Positions 1 to 8,366 of a stretch of 44,900 nt of DNA are shown here, piece by piece; the first letter of the stretch is position 1, and every line of letters begins with the position of its first letter. Both the position numbers and the translations under genes were made by a program. Origin of the DNA: Ornithinicoccus halotolerans (GTDB lineage Bacteria > Actinomycetota > Actinomycetes > Actinomycetales > Dermatophilaceae); assembly GCF_009602535.1 (NCBI RefSeq), contig NZ_WIQI01000014.1, positions 1 to 44,900 of the forward strand. The letters run 5' to 3'. Under the pieces are notes generated by a model, which saw only the letters and a list, made by a program, of their open reading frames with translations, searched no databases and had not been told where the DNA came from.

Positions 1-576
1 CTGCGGGCCAACGAGGTCAGCGAGCACCGCGCCCGCCTGGTGTAGCAGACGCTGGCCGGCGCCCGGGACGCGGGCGCGACCGTCGAGGTGACGGTGGGGG
101 ACGGCCGCGAGGTCGGCACGGAGCAGCCGGGCCGCTACGACCGGGTGCTCGTGGACGCACCGTGCACCGGCCTGGGAGCACTGCGGCGCCGGCCGGAGGC
201 GCGATGGCGCCGGCAACCGGAGGACCTGACCGCGCTGGCCCCGCTGCAACGCGCCCTGCTGGCGTCCGCGGCGGCCGCGGTGCGTCCCGGTGGCGTCGTC
301 GTCTACGCGACCTGCTCGCCGCACCTGGCCGAGACCCGGTTCGTCGTGCAGGACGTCCTGCGCCGGCACCCCGAGCTGGGCGTGGAGGACGTGCGGCCGC
401 TGCTGCGCGACCGCCACGGTGACCCGGTGCCGGCCACCGGCCAGGGGCCGTGGGCCCAGCTGTGGCCGCACCGGCATGACACCGACGGCATGTTCGTCGC
501 GCTGCTGCGCCGCCAGGACGGCCGGCCCCAGACCCACTCCGCATCCGAGGCACCCAGGAGGTCCGACGCCCGATGA
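1..576 (+). pseudogene. rsmB: rsmB 3' part, 16S rRNA m5C967 methyltransferase, interrupted by in-frame TAG
   Basis: This frame is open from the window edge and reads into the C-terminal half of an RsmB/Fmu-type SAM-dependent rRNA cytosine-5 methyltransferase. The motif IV signature DAPCTG (about 156-173) and the catalytic TCS motif (about 310-320) are both present. The residues before and after codon 43-45 (ANEVSEHRARLV, then QTLAGARDAGA) look like continuous RsmB sequence, yet codon 43-45 is TAG. Translation could restart at GTG 88, but that product would lack the upstream SAM-binding motif I region. The stop at 574-576 overlaps the rpe ATG (573) as ATGA. I call it a probable pseudogene; a single-base sequence error would give the same picture. 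The 5' part lies outside the window. Confidence 0.65.
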
Positions 577-1235
577 GCAGTCTGCAGCTCAGCCCGAGCA
601 TCCTCGCCGCCGACTTCGCCAACCTGCAGCGGGAGCTGGAACGCATCCGCACGGCCGACTGGGCGCACGTGGACGTCATGGACGCCCACTTCGTGCCCAA
701 CCTCACACTGGGGCTGCCGGTGGTCGAGGCGCTGGCGCGGGTGAGCCCGGTGCCGCTCGACTGCCACCTGATGATCGAGGACCCCGACCGGTGGGCGCCG
801 CAGTACGTCGAGGCCGGCGCCCGGTCGGTGACCTTCCACGTCGAGGCCGCCGGCGACGTCGTGGCGACCGCCCGCGCGATCCGGGCCGCCGGTGCCCGGG
901 CCGCGATCGCGCTGAAACCGGGCACCCCGTTCGCGCCGTACGCGGACCTGCTGGCCGAGCTGGACATGGTCCTGGTGATGACGGTCGAGCCCGGGTTCGG
1001 CGGGCAGGCGTTCATGGCCGAGCAGCTGGCCAAGGTGCGGCAGGTGCGCGAGGCCGTCGACCGGCACGGCGGGGAGGTGTGGATCCAGGTGGACGGTGGC
1101 GTCGGTGAGGACACGATCGGGCAGTGCGCCGAGGCCGGTGCCGACGTGTTCGTGGCCGGCTCGGCCGTGTACGGCCCCGAGGACGTGGCGGCGCAGATCG
1201 CTCGGCTGCGGCAGCTGATGGCGGGGCCCCGATGA
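573..1235 (+). CDS. rpe: ribulose-phosphate 3-epimerase
   Basis: The 220-residue product interconverts D-ribulose 5-phosphate and D-xylulose 5-phosphate in the non-oxidative pentose phosphate pathway, in the cytoplasm. It is full length for this TIM-barrel family. Visible signatures are the N-terminal [13 protein letters not shown] strand, [16 protein letters not shown] with metal-binding His and Asp, DCHLMIEDP, the [10 protein letters not shown] phosphate loop, and the C-terminal VDGGV and VAGSAVYG motifs. The ATG at 573 overlaps the rsmB stop (ATGA), so it was probably translationally coupled to rsmB. If the TAG in rsmB is real, that coupling is broken and rpe depends on re-initiation. Its own stop overlaps an ATG at 1232 in the frame of the next gene. 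Confidence 0.95.
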   Translation: MSSLQLSPSILAADFANLQRELERIRTADWAHVDVMDAHFVPNLTLGLPVVEALARVSPVPLDCHLMIEDPDRWAPQYVEAGARSVTFHVEAAGDVVATARAIRAAGARAAIALKPGTPFAPYADLLAELDMVLVMTVEPGFGGQAFMAEQLAKVRQVREAVDRHGGEVWIQVDGGVGEDTIGQCAEAGADVFVAGSAVYGPEDVAAQIARLRQLMAGPR

Positions 1236-1252
1236 CCGGCCCGCGCGGGTCC

Positions 1253-1258
1253 TACCCT
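1253..1258 (+). promoter_or_regulatory. -10 element for leaderless PH-domain gene
   Basis: TACCCT lies 6 bp before GTG 1265. The same TANNNT-N6-8-start layout recurs at nine other genes in this window, so transcription probably begins at the GTG itself. Confidence 0.6.
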
Positions 1259-1264
1259 GGTGGG

Positions 1265-1750
1265 GTGACCGAGCGCCCGTCGACCTCGAGCCGCCCCGCG
1301 GGCGGCGCCTATGCGCCGTTCCGGCCGCACCGGGGAGCCTGGGTGGCGCTGGCGGCCGCCGTGGTGACGCTGGTGGTGCTGGGCGGTCTCGCGGTGCTGC
1401 TGCCCGCCGAGGGCGCCACCGGCTGGGGATTCGCCGACCGGGCGCTGCTGCTGCTGTTCGCGCTGGCCGTCGCGGCGTTCCTGCTCCGGTACGCCGCGCT
1501 GCGGGCCGTGCCCAGCCCGGAGGGGCTGCGGGTGGTCAACCTGCTCCGGACCCACCAGCTGCAGTGGGCCCAGGTGCTGCGGGTCGGCGCGCTGTCCGGC
1601 GGCGCGCCCTGGGTGGTCCTGGAGCTGACCGACACCGAGGAGGTCCCGGTGATGGCGATCCAGCGCGCCGACGGCGAGTTCGGCCGGCGGGAGGCCGCTC
1701 GGCTCTCGGCGCTGGTCGCCCACCACACGCGCACCGGCCAGGACGAGTAG
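1265..1750 (+). CDS. PH domain-containing membrane protein
   Basis: This is a protein of about 161 residues. After about 24 N-terminal residues there are two hydrophobic helices (roughly 25-47 and 57-80), then a C-terminal soluble region (VVNLLRTHQLQWAQVLRV...WVVLELTDTEEVPVMAIQ) typical of the small bacterial PH domain family (bPH_6-like). The function of this family is unknown to me. In many actinobacteria a homologue (Rv1417 in M. tuberculosis) sits just after the riboflavin gene ribH. Here it directly follows rpe. I prefer GTG 1265 because TACCCT is correctly placed for a leaderless start. An alternative ATG at 1232 would add 11 residues and overlap the rpe stop as ATGA. Confidence 0.8.
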   Translation: MTERPSTSSRPAGGAYAPFRPHRGAWVALAAAVVTLVVLGGLAVLLPAEGATGWGFADRALLLLFALAVAAFLLRYAALRAVPSPEGLRVVNLLRTHQLQWAQVLRVGALSGGAPWVVLELTDTEEVPVMAIQRADGEFGRREAARLSALVAHHTRTGQDE

Positions 1751-1765
1751 CAGCCAGCCGCGCGG

Positions 1766-2962
1766 CTACTCCTCGTCGTCCTCGTCCGCCCCGTCCTCCT
1801 CCGGCCCGGGGTCCAGGTCGTCACGGGTCGGCGGCACCCGCACCCGGGCCTCCTCCTGGCTCATCCCGGTCAGGATCAGCAGGTCCACCACGGCCGAGCG
1901 CACCTGCGCCCGCATCACCTCCGCCGACAGCTGGGCGCGCCGGTCCCGCCAGGTGGAGCGGCGGGCGACCGCGACCAGGTCCTCCCGGGCCTCCACCGGG
2001 GCGTGCTCCTCGGCCAGCTCCCGCCCGATGTGGCTGGCCGCCTGCCCCAGCGAGGCCACCATGTCGATGTAGGACGGCGGGATGAACTCCTCGTCGTGCA
2101 GCGCCACCTCCGCCCGGCGCACCAGCACGCGCACGTTGCGGATCGCCAGGTCCAGCGGCGTCAGCAGGTCCAGGACCACCTGCACCCCGGTGCGGTGCCG
2201 CCGCCGGAACGGCGCCAGCCGGGCCACTGCGAGGCCCTCGGCCGCCGCCTCCCGCAGGTCGTCGAGGCCGCGCTGCAGGCCGCGCGCCCGCCGCAGCGCC
2301 CGGGTCACCCGGGCGTGGTCGCGCGCCGTCAACCCCTCGGCGGTCTCGGTGAGGAGCTGACCCAGCTCGGCGGTCACCGTGGCCGCCCGCTCCGCGGGGC
2401 GGTGCACCGCCCGTGGCGAGGGGGCGAGCACGGCGATCGTCAGCGCCACCAGCCCGCCCACGACCGCGTCGAGCCAGCGAGCGAACGCCTGCCCCTCCCC
2501 GGCGACCAGGGTGGTGACGATCACCCCCTGGATGCCGGCCTGCAGCATGAGCAGCTGGCCTGCGCCGGCGAGCACCGCGAGCGACATCGCGACCGCGGCG
2601 ACGGTGAACAGCTGCCACACCCCCGACCCGAAGTAGTGCACGAGCATGTCCCCCACCAGCACGCCGATGGCCACCCCCACGGTCAGCTCGATGACGCGGC
2701 GCACCCGGTTGTCGTAGGTCAGCCCCAGGCACACCATGGCGGTCACCGGCGCGAAGAACGGCAGCGGGTGGCCCAGCAGGTCGCTGGCCACCCACCAGGC
2801 CAGCGCGGCGCCGATGGCCGCCTGCGTGATCAGCCACCAGCGGTCCCGCCACCGCTGCACCCGTCGGTGCAGCGCGCCCGGCCGCAGCTGGCGCGCCAGC
2901 GGCCGCAGACCGGTCCGGGTGCGTTCTCGGGCCCGCTCCCAGTGGTGGTCCCAGGTGCTCAC
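1766..2962 (-). CDS. FUSC/aromatic acid exporter family membrane protein
   Basis: This is an inner-membrane protein of about 398 residues. The N-terminal third is hydrophobic with about six helices, starting at WWLITQAAIGAALAWWVA and including ITVGVAIG-like and LAGAGQLLMLQAG segments. It matches the half-module of FUSC/ArAE exporters such as AaeB and YdhK. A long alpha-helical cytoplasmic region follows, ending in an acidic tail (PGPEEDGADEDDEE). The substrate cannot be told from sequence; members export aromatic acids or other small organic molecules. GTG 2962 is chosen because the frame upstream is the antisense shadow of the kinase gene, whose stop lies only 4 bp away. The two genes probably form an operon. 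The gene converges on the PH-domain gene with a gap of 15 bp. Confidence 0.8.
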   Translation of the reverse strand: MSTWDHHWERARERTRTGLRPLARQLRPGALHRRVQRWRDRWWLITQAAIGAALAWWVASDLLGHPLPFFAPVTAMVCLGLTYDNRVRRVIELTVGVAIGVLVGDMLVHYFGSGVWQLFTVAAVAMSLAVLAGAGQLLMLQAGIQGVIVTTLVAGEGQAFARWLDAVVGGLVALTIAVLAPSPRAVHRPAERAATVTAELGQLLTETAEGLTARDHARVTRALRRARGLQRGLDDLREAAAEGLAVARLAPFRRRHRTGVQVVLDLLTPLDLAIRNVRVLVRRAEVALHDEEFIPPSYIDMVASLGQAASHIGRELAEEHAPVEAREDLVAVARRSTWRDRRAQLSAEVMRAQVRSAVVDLLILTGMSQEEARVRVPPTRDDLDPGPEEDGADEDDEE

Positions 2963-2966
2963 GCGC

Positions 2967-3599
2967 CTACTCTTCCAGGTGCGTCGCGGTGGCCGTCGTG
3001 TCCAGCACCAGGTCGGCCGGCGGTCGGGTGCCGACCGGGCCCAGCAGCGCCTCCTCCTGCCGGGCCCAGTGGTCCCACCACGGGGCGTAGCTGCCCGCGT
3101 CGCGGGCCAGCGCCCGCTCCCGGCGCGCCGGGGTGGGGGCCTCCAGCCACAGCCGCACCGCGAACCGGTCGGCGCACGGCGCGGCCAGCACCCCCACGCC
3201 CTCGACCAGCAGCACCCCGCCGGGCCGGACGGTGACCTGCTCGGCGAGCCGGCCCGCGTGCCAGTCATAGCGGCGGTAGCGGCCGCTTCGCCCGGCCGCC
3301 AGCGGTGCGAGCACCTCCCGGCACAGCCGGGGCGGTGCCTCGGCGAGCCCGTGCCAGCCGACGTACAGGTCCTCCAGCGCCAGCACCCGCCAGCCCAGCT
3401 CGGCGGTCAACCGGGCGGCCAGCGCGGTCTTGCCGGCGCCGCTACGGCCGTCCACGCCTACGACGACGGTGCGCGGTTCGCCGCTTCGCCCTGGGTGCGG
3501 CCGGGCGCGCCCGCCGGCGTCCTGGAGCCGCTGCAGCAGGGCCTGCGGCAGCGGGCCGGTCGCGGGCAGGGTGACCCGGGGGACGCTCACGCCCACCAT
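2967..3599 (-). CDS. uridine kinase-like P-loop protein
   Basis: The product is about 210 residues. The phosphate-binding loop GVDGRSGAGKT is at about residues 48-58, followed by LEDLYVGWHGL, which resembles the substrate-binding DDFY-like segment of nucleoside kinases. GGVLLVEGVGVLAAP corresponds to the Walker-B/lid region, and RALARDAGSYAPWWDHWARQEE resembles the lid-arginine region of the uridine kinase/phosphoribulokinase superfamily. It probably phosphorylates a nucleoside or related small molecule; the substrate is not determinable here. ATG 3599 is used, with GTG 3590 as an alternative in the same frame. It is first in a two-gene minus-strand unit with the FUSC protein and diverges from the ABC exporter genes. 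Confidence 0.75.
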   Translation of the reverse strand: MVGVSVPRVTLPATGPLPQALLQRLQDAGGRARPHPGRSGEPRTVVVGVDGRSGAGKTALAARLTAELGWRVLALEDLYVGWHGLAEAPPRLCREVLAPLAAGRSGRYRRYDWHAGRLAEQVTVRPGGVLLVEGVGVLAAPCADRFAVRLWLEAPTPARRERALARDAGSYAPWWDHWARQEEALLGPVGTRPPADLVLDTTATATHLEE

Positions 3600-3740
3600 C
3601 CAACCGGGTCGACGGCGGCGAGGCCGGTGCGGGCCCCCGGACCGAGGGCCGGGACCGTCACCCCCGCGTGCGAAGATGGCGGCTGGCGCTGCCACAGGGG
3701 GTGGTGCGCGCCTGCCGCTGGCTTGAGGAAGGGAAGAGTC

Positions 3741-5660
3741 GTGACCGCTGCCGCCCAGGGCCGCGTCATCGGTCGCCCGCGGCCCACCGGGGCCGTGCTC
3801 CGCGAGGGGCTCGGCGTCATCTGGCGTGGCGTGCGCCAGCAGCCGCGCTGGTTCTCCGTGGCGGTGGTGGGATCGGTGCTGTGGGCGGCCGCGACAGTGG
3901 CCACCGCATGGGCGATCGGCCACGTCACCGAGACGGTGGTGACCCCGGCGGTGACGGAGGGCCGGTGGACCTGGGCCGGTCTGGGCACCATCGTCTGGGT
4001 GCTGATGGCGGTGCTGGCGGTCAACGTGACCGGTGTCGTGCTGCGGCGGGTCTCGGCCACGATCGCCGGGTTCAACCTGCAGGCGATCTACCGCCGGCGG
4101 GTCACCCGGCAGTACCTGCGGCTGCCGCTGTCGTGGCACCACGCCCACCCCTCCGGGCAGCTGCTGAGCAACGCCCACGCCGACATCGAGGCCACCTGGC
4201 AGGTGTTCAACCCGCTCCCGATGGCGATCGGCGTGATCTTCATGCTGCTCATCGCCGGCGTGCAGATGGTCCTGGTCGACTGGTTCCTCACCCTCATTGC
4301 GCTGCTCGTCTTCCCGGCGCTGTTCGCCGCGAACGTGGTCTTCCAGCGGGTGATGTCGCCCAAGATCACCCGGGCCCAGCAGCTGCGCGCCGAGGTCGCC
4401 GAGGTCGCCCACGAGTCGTTCGAGGCGGGGCTGGTCGTCAAGGCGATGGGCCGGGAGCAGGAGGAGACCGAGCGGTTCGGCAAGGTCACCCACGAGCTAC
4501 GGGACTCGCTGGTCGACGTGGGACGCACCCGCGGCACGTTCGAGCCGGTCATCGAGGGCATCCCGACCCTGGGCACGCTGGCGGTGCTGGCGGTGGGCAC
4601 GGCCCAGGTCGCCGCCGGCGCGCTGACAGCAGCCGACGTGGTCCAGATGGCCTACCTGTTCTCGATCCTGGCGTTCCCGGTCCGTGCGCTGGGGTGGGTG
4701 CTGGCCGAGATCCCGCGCTCGGTCGTGGGCCACCGCCGGGTGGCCGCGGTGCTGCAGGCCACCGGGTCCATGGAGCACGGGGCCGCGACCGTGCCGGGGG
4801 ACGGCCCCGCCGAGCCGGCGGTGCGGGAGGTGCACTACTCCTACGTCGACCGCCCCGAGCGGGAGGTGCTGGGGGCGGCGCCGACCCCCTCCCGGGACGG
4901 CACCGACCCCTACACCGGCATGCTGGCGGACCTGGAACGCACCCCTGCCATCCGCGGGGTTTCGCTGCAGGTGCCGGCCGGCTCCACGAGCGCGCTCGTC
5001 GGTCCGACCGGGTCCGGCAAGTCCACCCTCGCCGGGCTGGTGCTGCGCCTGGTCGACCCCGACTCCGGCCAGGTGACCCTGGACGGCATCGACCTGCGCC
5101 AGGTGCGCCAGGGCGAGCTGCCCGACGTGGCCACGCTGGTGGCGCAGCAGACGTTCATGTTCGACGACACGGTGCGTGGCAACGTCACGCTCGGCACCGA
5201 CCGGACCGACGAGGAGGTCTGGGAGGCGCTGCGCATCGCCCAGGCCGACGACTTCGTCCGGCAGCTGCCGCAGGGCCTGGACACCCGGGTCGGGGAGCGC
5301 GGCGGTACCCTCTCCGGCGGGCAGCGGCAGCGGATCGCGCTGGCACGGGCCATCGTCCGGCGGCCGCGGCTGCTGGTGCTCGACGACGCCACCAGCGCCG
5401 TCGATCCCGCCGTCGAGCAGCAGATCCTCGCCGCGCTGCGGGAGGCGCGCTCGGGCACGACGGTGCTGGTGGTGGCCTACCGCATCGCCACCATCACCCT
5501 CGCCGGCCACGTCATCTACCTCGAGCACGGCAGGGTCGTGGACCAGGGTGGCCACGAGGAGCTGCTGGCCCGATGCCAGGGCTACGCCGACCTGGTGCAC
5601 GCCTACGCCCGGGAGGCCGCCGAGCGGGCCGCCGTCAACGCGGCCGAGGAGGACCGATGA
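3741..5660 (+). CDS. ABC exporter half-transporter, subunit with degenerate ATP site
   Basis: This 639-residue half-transporter has an N-terminal six-helix domain (about 40-330) and a C-terminal nucleotide-binding domain with Walker A GPTGSGKST (about 421-429) and canonical signature LSGGQRQR (about 524). Two catalytic positions deviate. Walker B reads VLVLDD-type (Asp where catalytic Glu is expected), and the H-loop reads VVAYR with Tyr instead of His. That is the pattern of the catalytically impaired subunit in heterodimeric exporters such as TM287/288 or TmrAB. About 30-35 extra residues (near 371-405) interrupt the start of the NBD. GTG 3741 is preceded by a GAGGAAGGG Shine-Dalgarno sequence. 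The stop overlaps the next ATG, so the partner is co-translated. The substrate is unknown. Confidence 0.9.
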   Translation: MTAAAQGRVIGRPRPTGAVLREGLGVIWRGVRQQPRWFSVAVVGSVLWAAATVATAWAIGHVTETVVTPAVTEGRWTWAGLGTIVWVLMAVLAVNVTGVVLRRVSATIAGFNLQAIYRRRVTRQYLRLPLSWHHAHPSGQLLSNAHADIEATWQVFNPLPMAIGVIFMLLIAGVQMVLVDWFLTLIALLVFPALFAANVVFQRVMSPKITRAQQLRAEVAEVAHESFEAGLVVKAMGREQEETERFGKVTHELRDSLVDVGRTRGTFEPVIEGIPTLGTLAVLAVGTAQVAAGALTAADVVQMAYLFSILAFPVRALGWVLAEIPRSVVGHRRVAAVLQATGSMEHGAATVPGDGPAEPAVREVHYSYVDRPEREVLGAAPTPSRDGTDPYTGMLADLERTPAIRGVSLQVPAGSTSALVGPTGSGKSTLAGLVLRLVDPDSGQVTLDGIDLRQVRQGELPDVATLVAQQTFMFDDTVRGNVTLGTDRTDEEVWEALRIAQADDFVRQLPQGLDTRVGERGGTLSGGQRQRIALARAIVRRPRLLVLDDATSAVDPAVEQQILAALREARSGTTVLVVAYRIATITLAGHVIYLEHGRVVDQGGHEELLARCQGYADLVHAYAREAAERAAVNAAEEDR

Positions 5661-7480
5661 CCGGCGGGGCCGAGGCGACGGCGGCGGGCGTCAGCAGCAG
5701 CATCGGCGGTAGCCAGGAGCTGAGCACCCCGGCGATCCTGCGGCGCGGGTTCGAGCTCTCCCCGGAGCTGCGCAAGGGCCTGCTCGGCACCGTGCTGCTC
5801 GCGCTGGTGGCCACCGGCGGCAAGGTGCTCATCCCGTTCCTGGTCCAGCAGACCACCGACCACGGGATCCGCGCCGAGGGCGGGCCAGACGTGCGGTTCG
5901 TGCTGATCGCCGTGCTCCTCGCCGCCGGGGCGGTGGTGGTCACCAGCGTGGCCCAGTTCCTGGTCAACGTGCGGCTGTTCCGCTCCGCCGAGTCCGGTCT
6001 GGCGACGCTGCGACTGAAGGCGTTCCGCCGCATCCACGACCTCTCGGTGCTGACGCAGAGCACCGAGCGTCGCGGCGCACTGGTGGCCCGGGTGACCAAC
6101 GACGTCGACACCATCTCGATGTTCGTCCAGTTCGGCGGGCTGATGCTGCTGGTCTCGACCGCCCAGATCGTGGTCGCCACCGGGTTGATGGTCTTCTACA
6201 GCCCGCTGCTGGCCGGGGTGGTCTACCTGTGCCTGCTGCCGCTGGCGCTGCTGGTGCGGCAGTTCCAGCCGGTGCTGGGCCGCGCCTACGGCGCCGTCCG
6301 GGCCCGCGTGGGCGACATGCTCGGCGCCATCTCGGAGTCCATCGTCGGTGCGGTGACGATCCGCGCCTACGGCGTGGAGGAGCGCACCACCCGCCGCGTC
6401 GACGAGGCGATCGAGGCCCACCGCCGTGCCGCGATCGGCGCGCAGTTCCGTTCGGTGATGGCGTTCAGCTCCGGGCAGGCGTTCGCCGGCGTCACCACGG
6501 CGGTCGTGCTGGCGGTCGGCACCGTGTTCGCCGTGCAGGGGTGGGTCACCCTGGGCGAGCTGCTGGCGTTCCTGTTCCTGGTGAACCTGTTCACCCAGCC
6601 GGTGCTGATGGCCACCGAGATCCTCAACGAGCTGCAGAACGCCGTGGCCGGGTGGCGCCGGGTCATCGGCGTGGTCGACACCCCTGCCGACGTCTCGGAC
6701 CCCGGCCCGGAGGGGGTCACCCTGTCCCGCGGCCCGATCACGGTGCAGTTCGAGGACGTGGCCTACGCCTACCCCGGTGGTGACCGGGTGCTGGAGGACG
6801 TGGACCTGGTGATCCCGCCGCGCAGCCGGGTCGCCGTCGTCGGCGAGACCGGCTCCGGCAAGACCACCCTGGCCAAGCTGCTCACCCGGCTGATGGACCC
6901 GGTCGCGGGCCGGGTGCTGCTGGACGGGGTGGACCTGCGCCAGGTCACCTTCGACTCGCTGCGCCGACGGGTGGTGATGGTCCCCCAAGAGGGGTTCCTG
7001 TTCGACCAGTCGCTGCGGGAGAACATCCGGTTCGGGCGGCCCACGGCCACCGACGAGGACGTCGAGCTCGCGGTCACCGAGCTGGGGCTGGACGCGTGGA
7101 TCACCGGGTTGCCCCACGGCCTGGACACCCAGGTGGGCCAGCGGGGGGAGTCGCTGTCGGCGGGGGAGCGGCAGCTGGTCGCGATCGCCCGCGCCTACCT
7201 GGCCGACCCGGACCTGCTGGTGCTGGACGAGGCCACCAGCGCCGTCGACCCCGCGACGGAGGTGCGCATCCAGCGGGCGCTGGAGGGGCTGACCCGCGGC
7301 CGCACCTCCGTGGCCATCGCGCACCGGCTGTCCACGGCCGAGGCGGCCGACTTCGTGGTCGTGGTCGACCAGGGGCGGATCGTCGAGGTGGGGCCGCACC
7401 GGGACCTCGTGGGCCGGGATGGTGTCTACCGCCGGATGCATGCCTCCTGGGCCTCCCAGCAGGGGGCGGAGGTGACATGA
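5657..7480 (+). CDS. ABC exporter half-transporter, catalytic subunit
   Basis: This 607-residue partner of the preceding half-transporter has a transmembrane domain at about 30-330. Its nucleotide-binding domain has Walker A GETGSGKTT, Q-loop VPQEGFLFDQS, canonical Walker B VLDEATSAVD and a canonical H-loop IAHRLST. Its signature motif is non-canonical (LSAGERQ instead of LSGGQ). Deviant signature here plus deviant Walker B and H-loop in the partner is what an asymmetric heterodimer with one hydrolytic and one degenerate site predicts. ATG 5657 overlaps the upstream stop (ATGA), and the stop overlaps the ATG of the Trp-associated membrane protein at 7477. The substrate is unknown; drugs, lipids or peptides are possible. 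Confidence 0.9.
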   Translation: MTGGAEATAAGVSSSIGGSQELSTPAILRRGFELSPELRKGLLGTVLLALVATGGKVLIPFLVQQTTDHGIRAEGGPDVRFVLIAVLLAAGAVVVTSVAQFLVNVRLFRSAESGLATLRLKAFRRIHDLSVLTQSTERRGALVARVTNDVDTISMFVQFGGLMLLVSTAQIVVATGLMVFYSPLLAGVVYLCLLPLALLVRQFQPVLGRAYGAVRARVGDMLGAISESIVGAVTIRAYGVEERTTRRVDEAIEAHRRAAIGAQFRSVMAFSSGQAFAGVTTAVVLAVGTVFAVQGWVTLGELLAFLFLVNLFTQPVLMATEILNELQNAVAGWRRVIGVVDTPADVSDPGPEGVTLSRGPITVQFEDVAYAYPGGDRVLEDVDLVIPPRSRVAVVGETGSGKTTLAKLLTRLMDPVAGRVLLDGVDLRQVTFDSLRRRVVMVPQEGFLFDQSLRENIRFGRPTATDEDVELAVTELGLDAWITGLPHGLDTQVGQRGESLSAGERQLVAIARAYLADPDLLVLDEATSAVDPATEVRIQRALEGLTRGRTSVAIAHRLSTAEAADFVVVVDQGRIVEVGPHRDLVGRDGVYRRMHASWASQQGAEVT

Positions 7481-8073
7481 GCCGGCGTGGGCTCACCCGT
7501 TGGTGGCCGCTCGCGACCGCGGCCGGGGTGCTGCTGGCGCTCGCGGGAGCCGGCCAGCAGTGGGCGGTCGCCGTCGCGGTCGACCCGGTGCTCGGGCAGA
7601 CCGAGACGCCGGTCACCGGCTCCCAGGTGGGCCGCACCATCACCGCCGGAGGACTGCTGGCGGGAGCAGCGCTGCTGGCGGCGCTGACCGGGACCCGTGT
7701 CGTCCGGCTGCTGGCGGCCCTCAGCACCCTCGTCGCGGCCGGCCTGGTCGCCTACCCGGCGCTGCAGCTGCTGTGGGACGCCGAACCGGTCGTGCGCTCG
7801 GCGCTGGCCGAGGCCACCGCCGTCACCGGCGGGGCCGACCTGGCGCTGTCCTCGGTACGGCTCAGCGGCTGGCCGTGGGTCGCGCTGGGTGGGTCGTTGC
7901 TGCTGCTGGCTGGCGGACTGGCCGGCGGCAGCCGGGCCCGCCGGCACGGTCCGCGCCCCTCGCGAGCGGGCGAGCTGGACGGCCAGGCTCGCCCCGACGG
8001 CGGGGCGAGCGACTGGGACCGGCTCAGCGAGGGGGAGGACCCGACGGCGGAGGGGCGTGACCTGTCACAATGA
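7477..8073 (+). CDS. Trp biosynthesis-associated membrane protein
   Basis: This 198-residue protein has about four hydrophobic segments: LATAAGVLLALAGAGQQW, the TITAGGLLAGAALLAALTG region, LLAALSTLVAAGLVAYPALQLL, and WPWVALGGSLLLLAGGLAGG. A charged C-terminal tail follows. The GAGQQWAVA stretch after the first helix and the position just upstream of trpC match the TIGR02234 family (M. tuberculosis Rv1610). Its role is inferred from context only; no enzymatic activity is known to me. ATG 7477 overlaps the stop of the ABC gene. trpE, usually just upstream in actinobacteria, is not here. Confidence 0.85.
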   Translation: MSRRGLTRWWPLATAAGVLLALAGAGQQWAVAVAVDPVLGQTETPVTGSQVGRTITAGGLLAGAALLAALTGTRVVRLLAALSTLVAAGLVAYPALQLLWDAEPVVRSALAEATAVTGGADLALSSVRLSGWPWVALGGSLLLLAGGLAGGSRARRHGPRPSRAGELDGQARPDGGASDWDRLSEGEDPTAEGRDLSQ

Positions 8074-8108
8074 GCACAGTTCCGCCCCCGGCCCCCTGAG
8101 GAGAACCC

Positions 8109-8324
8109 ATGGACGAGCCCGGACACGGTCACAGCCTCGCCGCCTGGACCGGAGTCGCCCTGCTGCTGCTCGCCAGCACCCTGCTGGCGGTCGGCATCTT
8201 CTTCGGCTGGGCGTGGGCCAACTGGACCGGCGTCGCGCTGGTCCCCATCGGTGCCGGTGCGTGGTACGGGTTGTCCAAGGCCGGCTACGACGAGAAGAGC
8301 TGGCACGCCCGCCCGCGTCGCTGA
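8109..8324 (+). CDS. HGxxPAAW family small membrane protein
   Basis: This 71-residue protein starts with a short His-rich stretch (GHGHSLAAWTG) that matches the HGxxPAAW motif, with Leu in place of Pro. Two transmembrane helices follow (LLLLASTLLAVGIFFGWAW and the GVALVPIGAGAWYGL region), then a basic tail. The family is found beside trpC in many actinobacteria; its function is unknown. GAGGAG at 8098-8103 is a good Shine-Dalgarno sequence for ATG 8109. A weak -10-like CACAAT lies at about 8066-8071. Confidence 0.85.
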   Translation: MDEPGHGHSLAAWTGVALLLLASTLLAVGIFFGWAWANWTGVALVPIGAGAWYGLSKAGYDEKSWHARPRR

Positions 8325-8366
8325 CCCCACGGTCGGGCGGCGGCACGAACCGCCGGACGGCACGGT

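Noticed and set aside
1756-1767. 12-bp palindrome AGCCGCGCGGCT at the PH/FUSC convergent junction.
   Set aside because: It overlaps the FUSC stop codon and, with a realistic loop, leaves only about 4 bp of stem. It is not convincing as a terminator.
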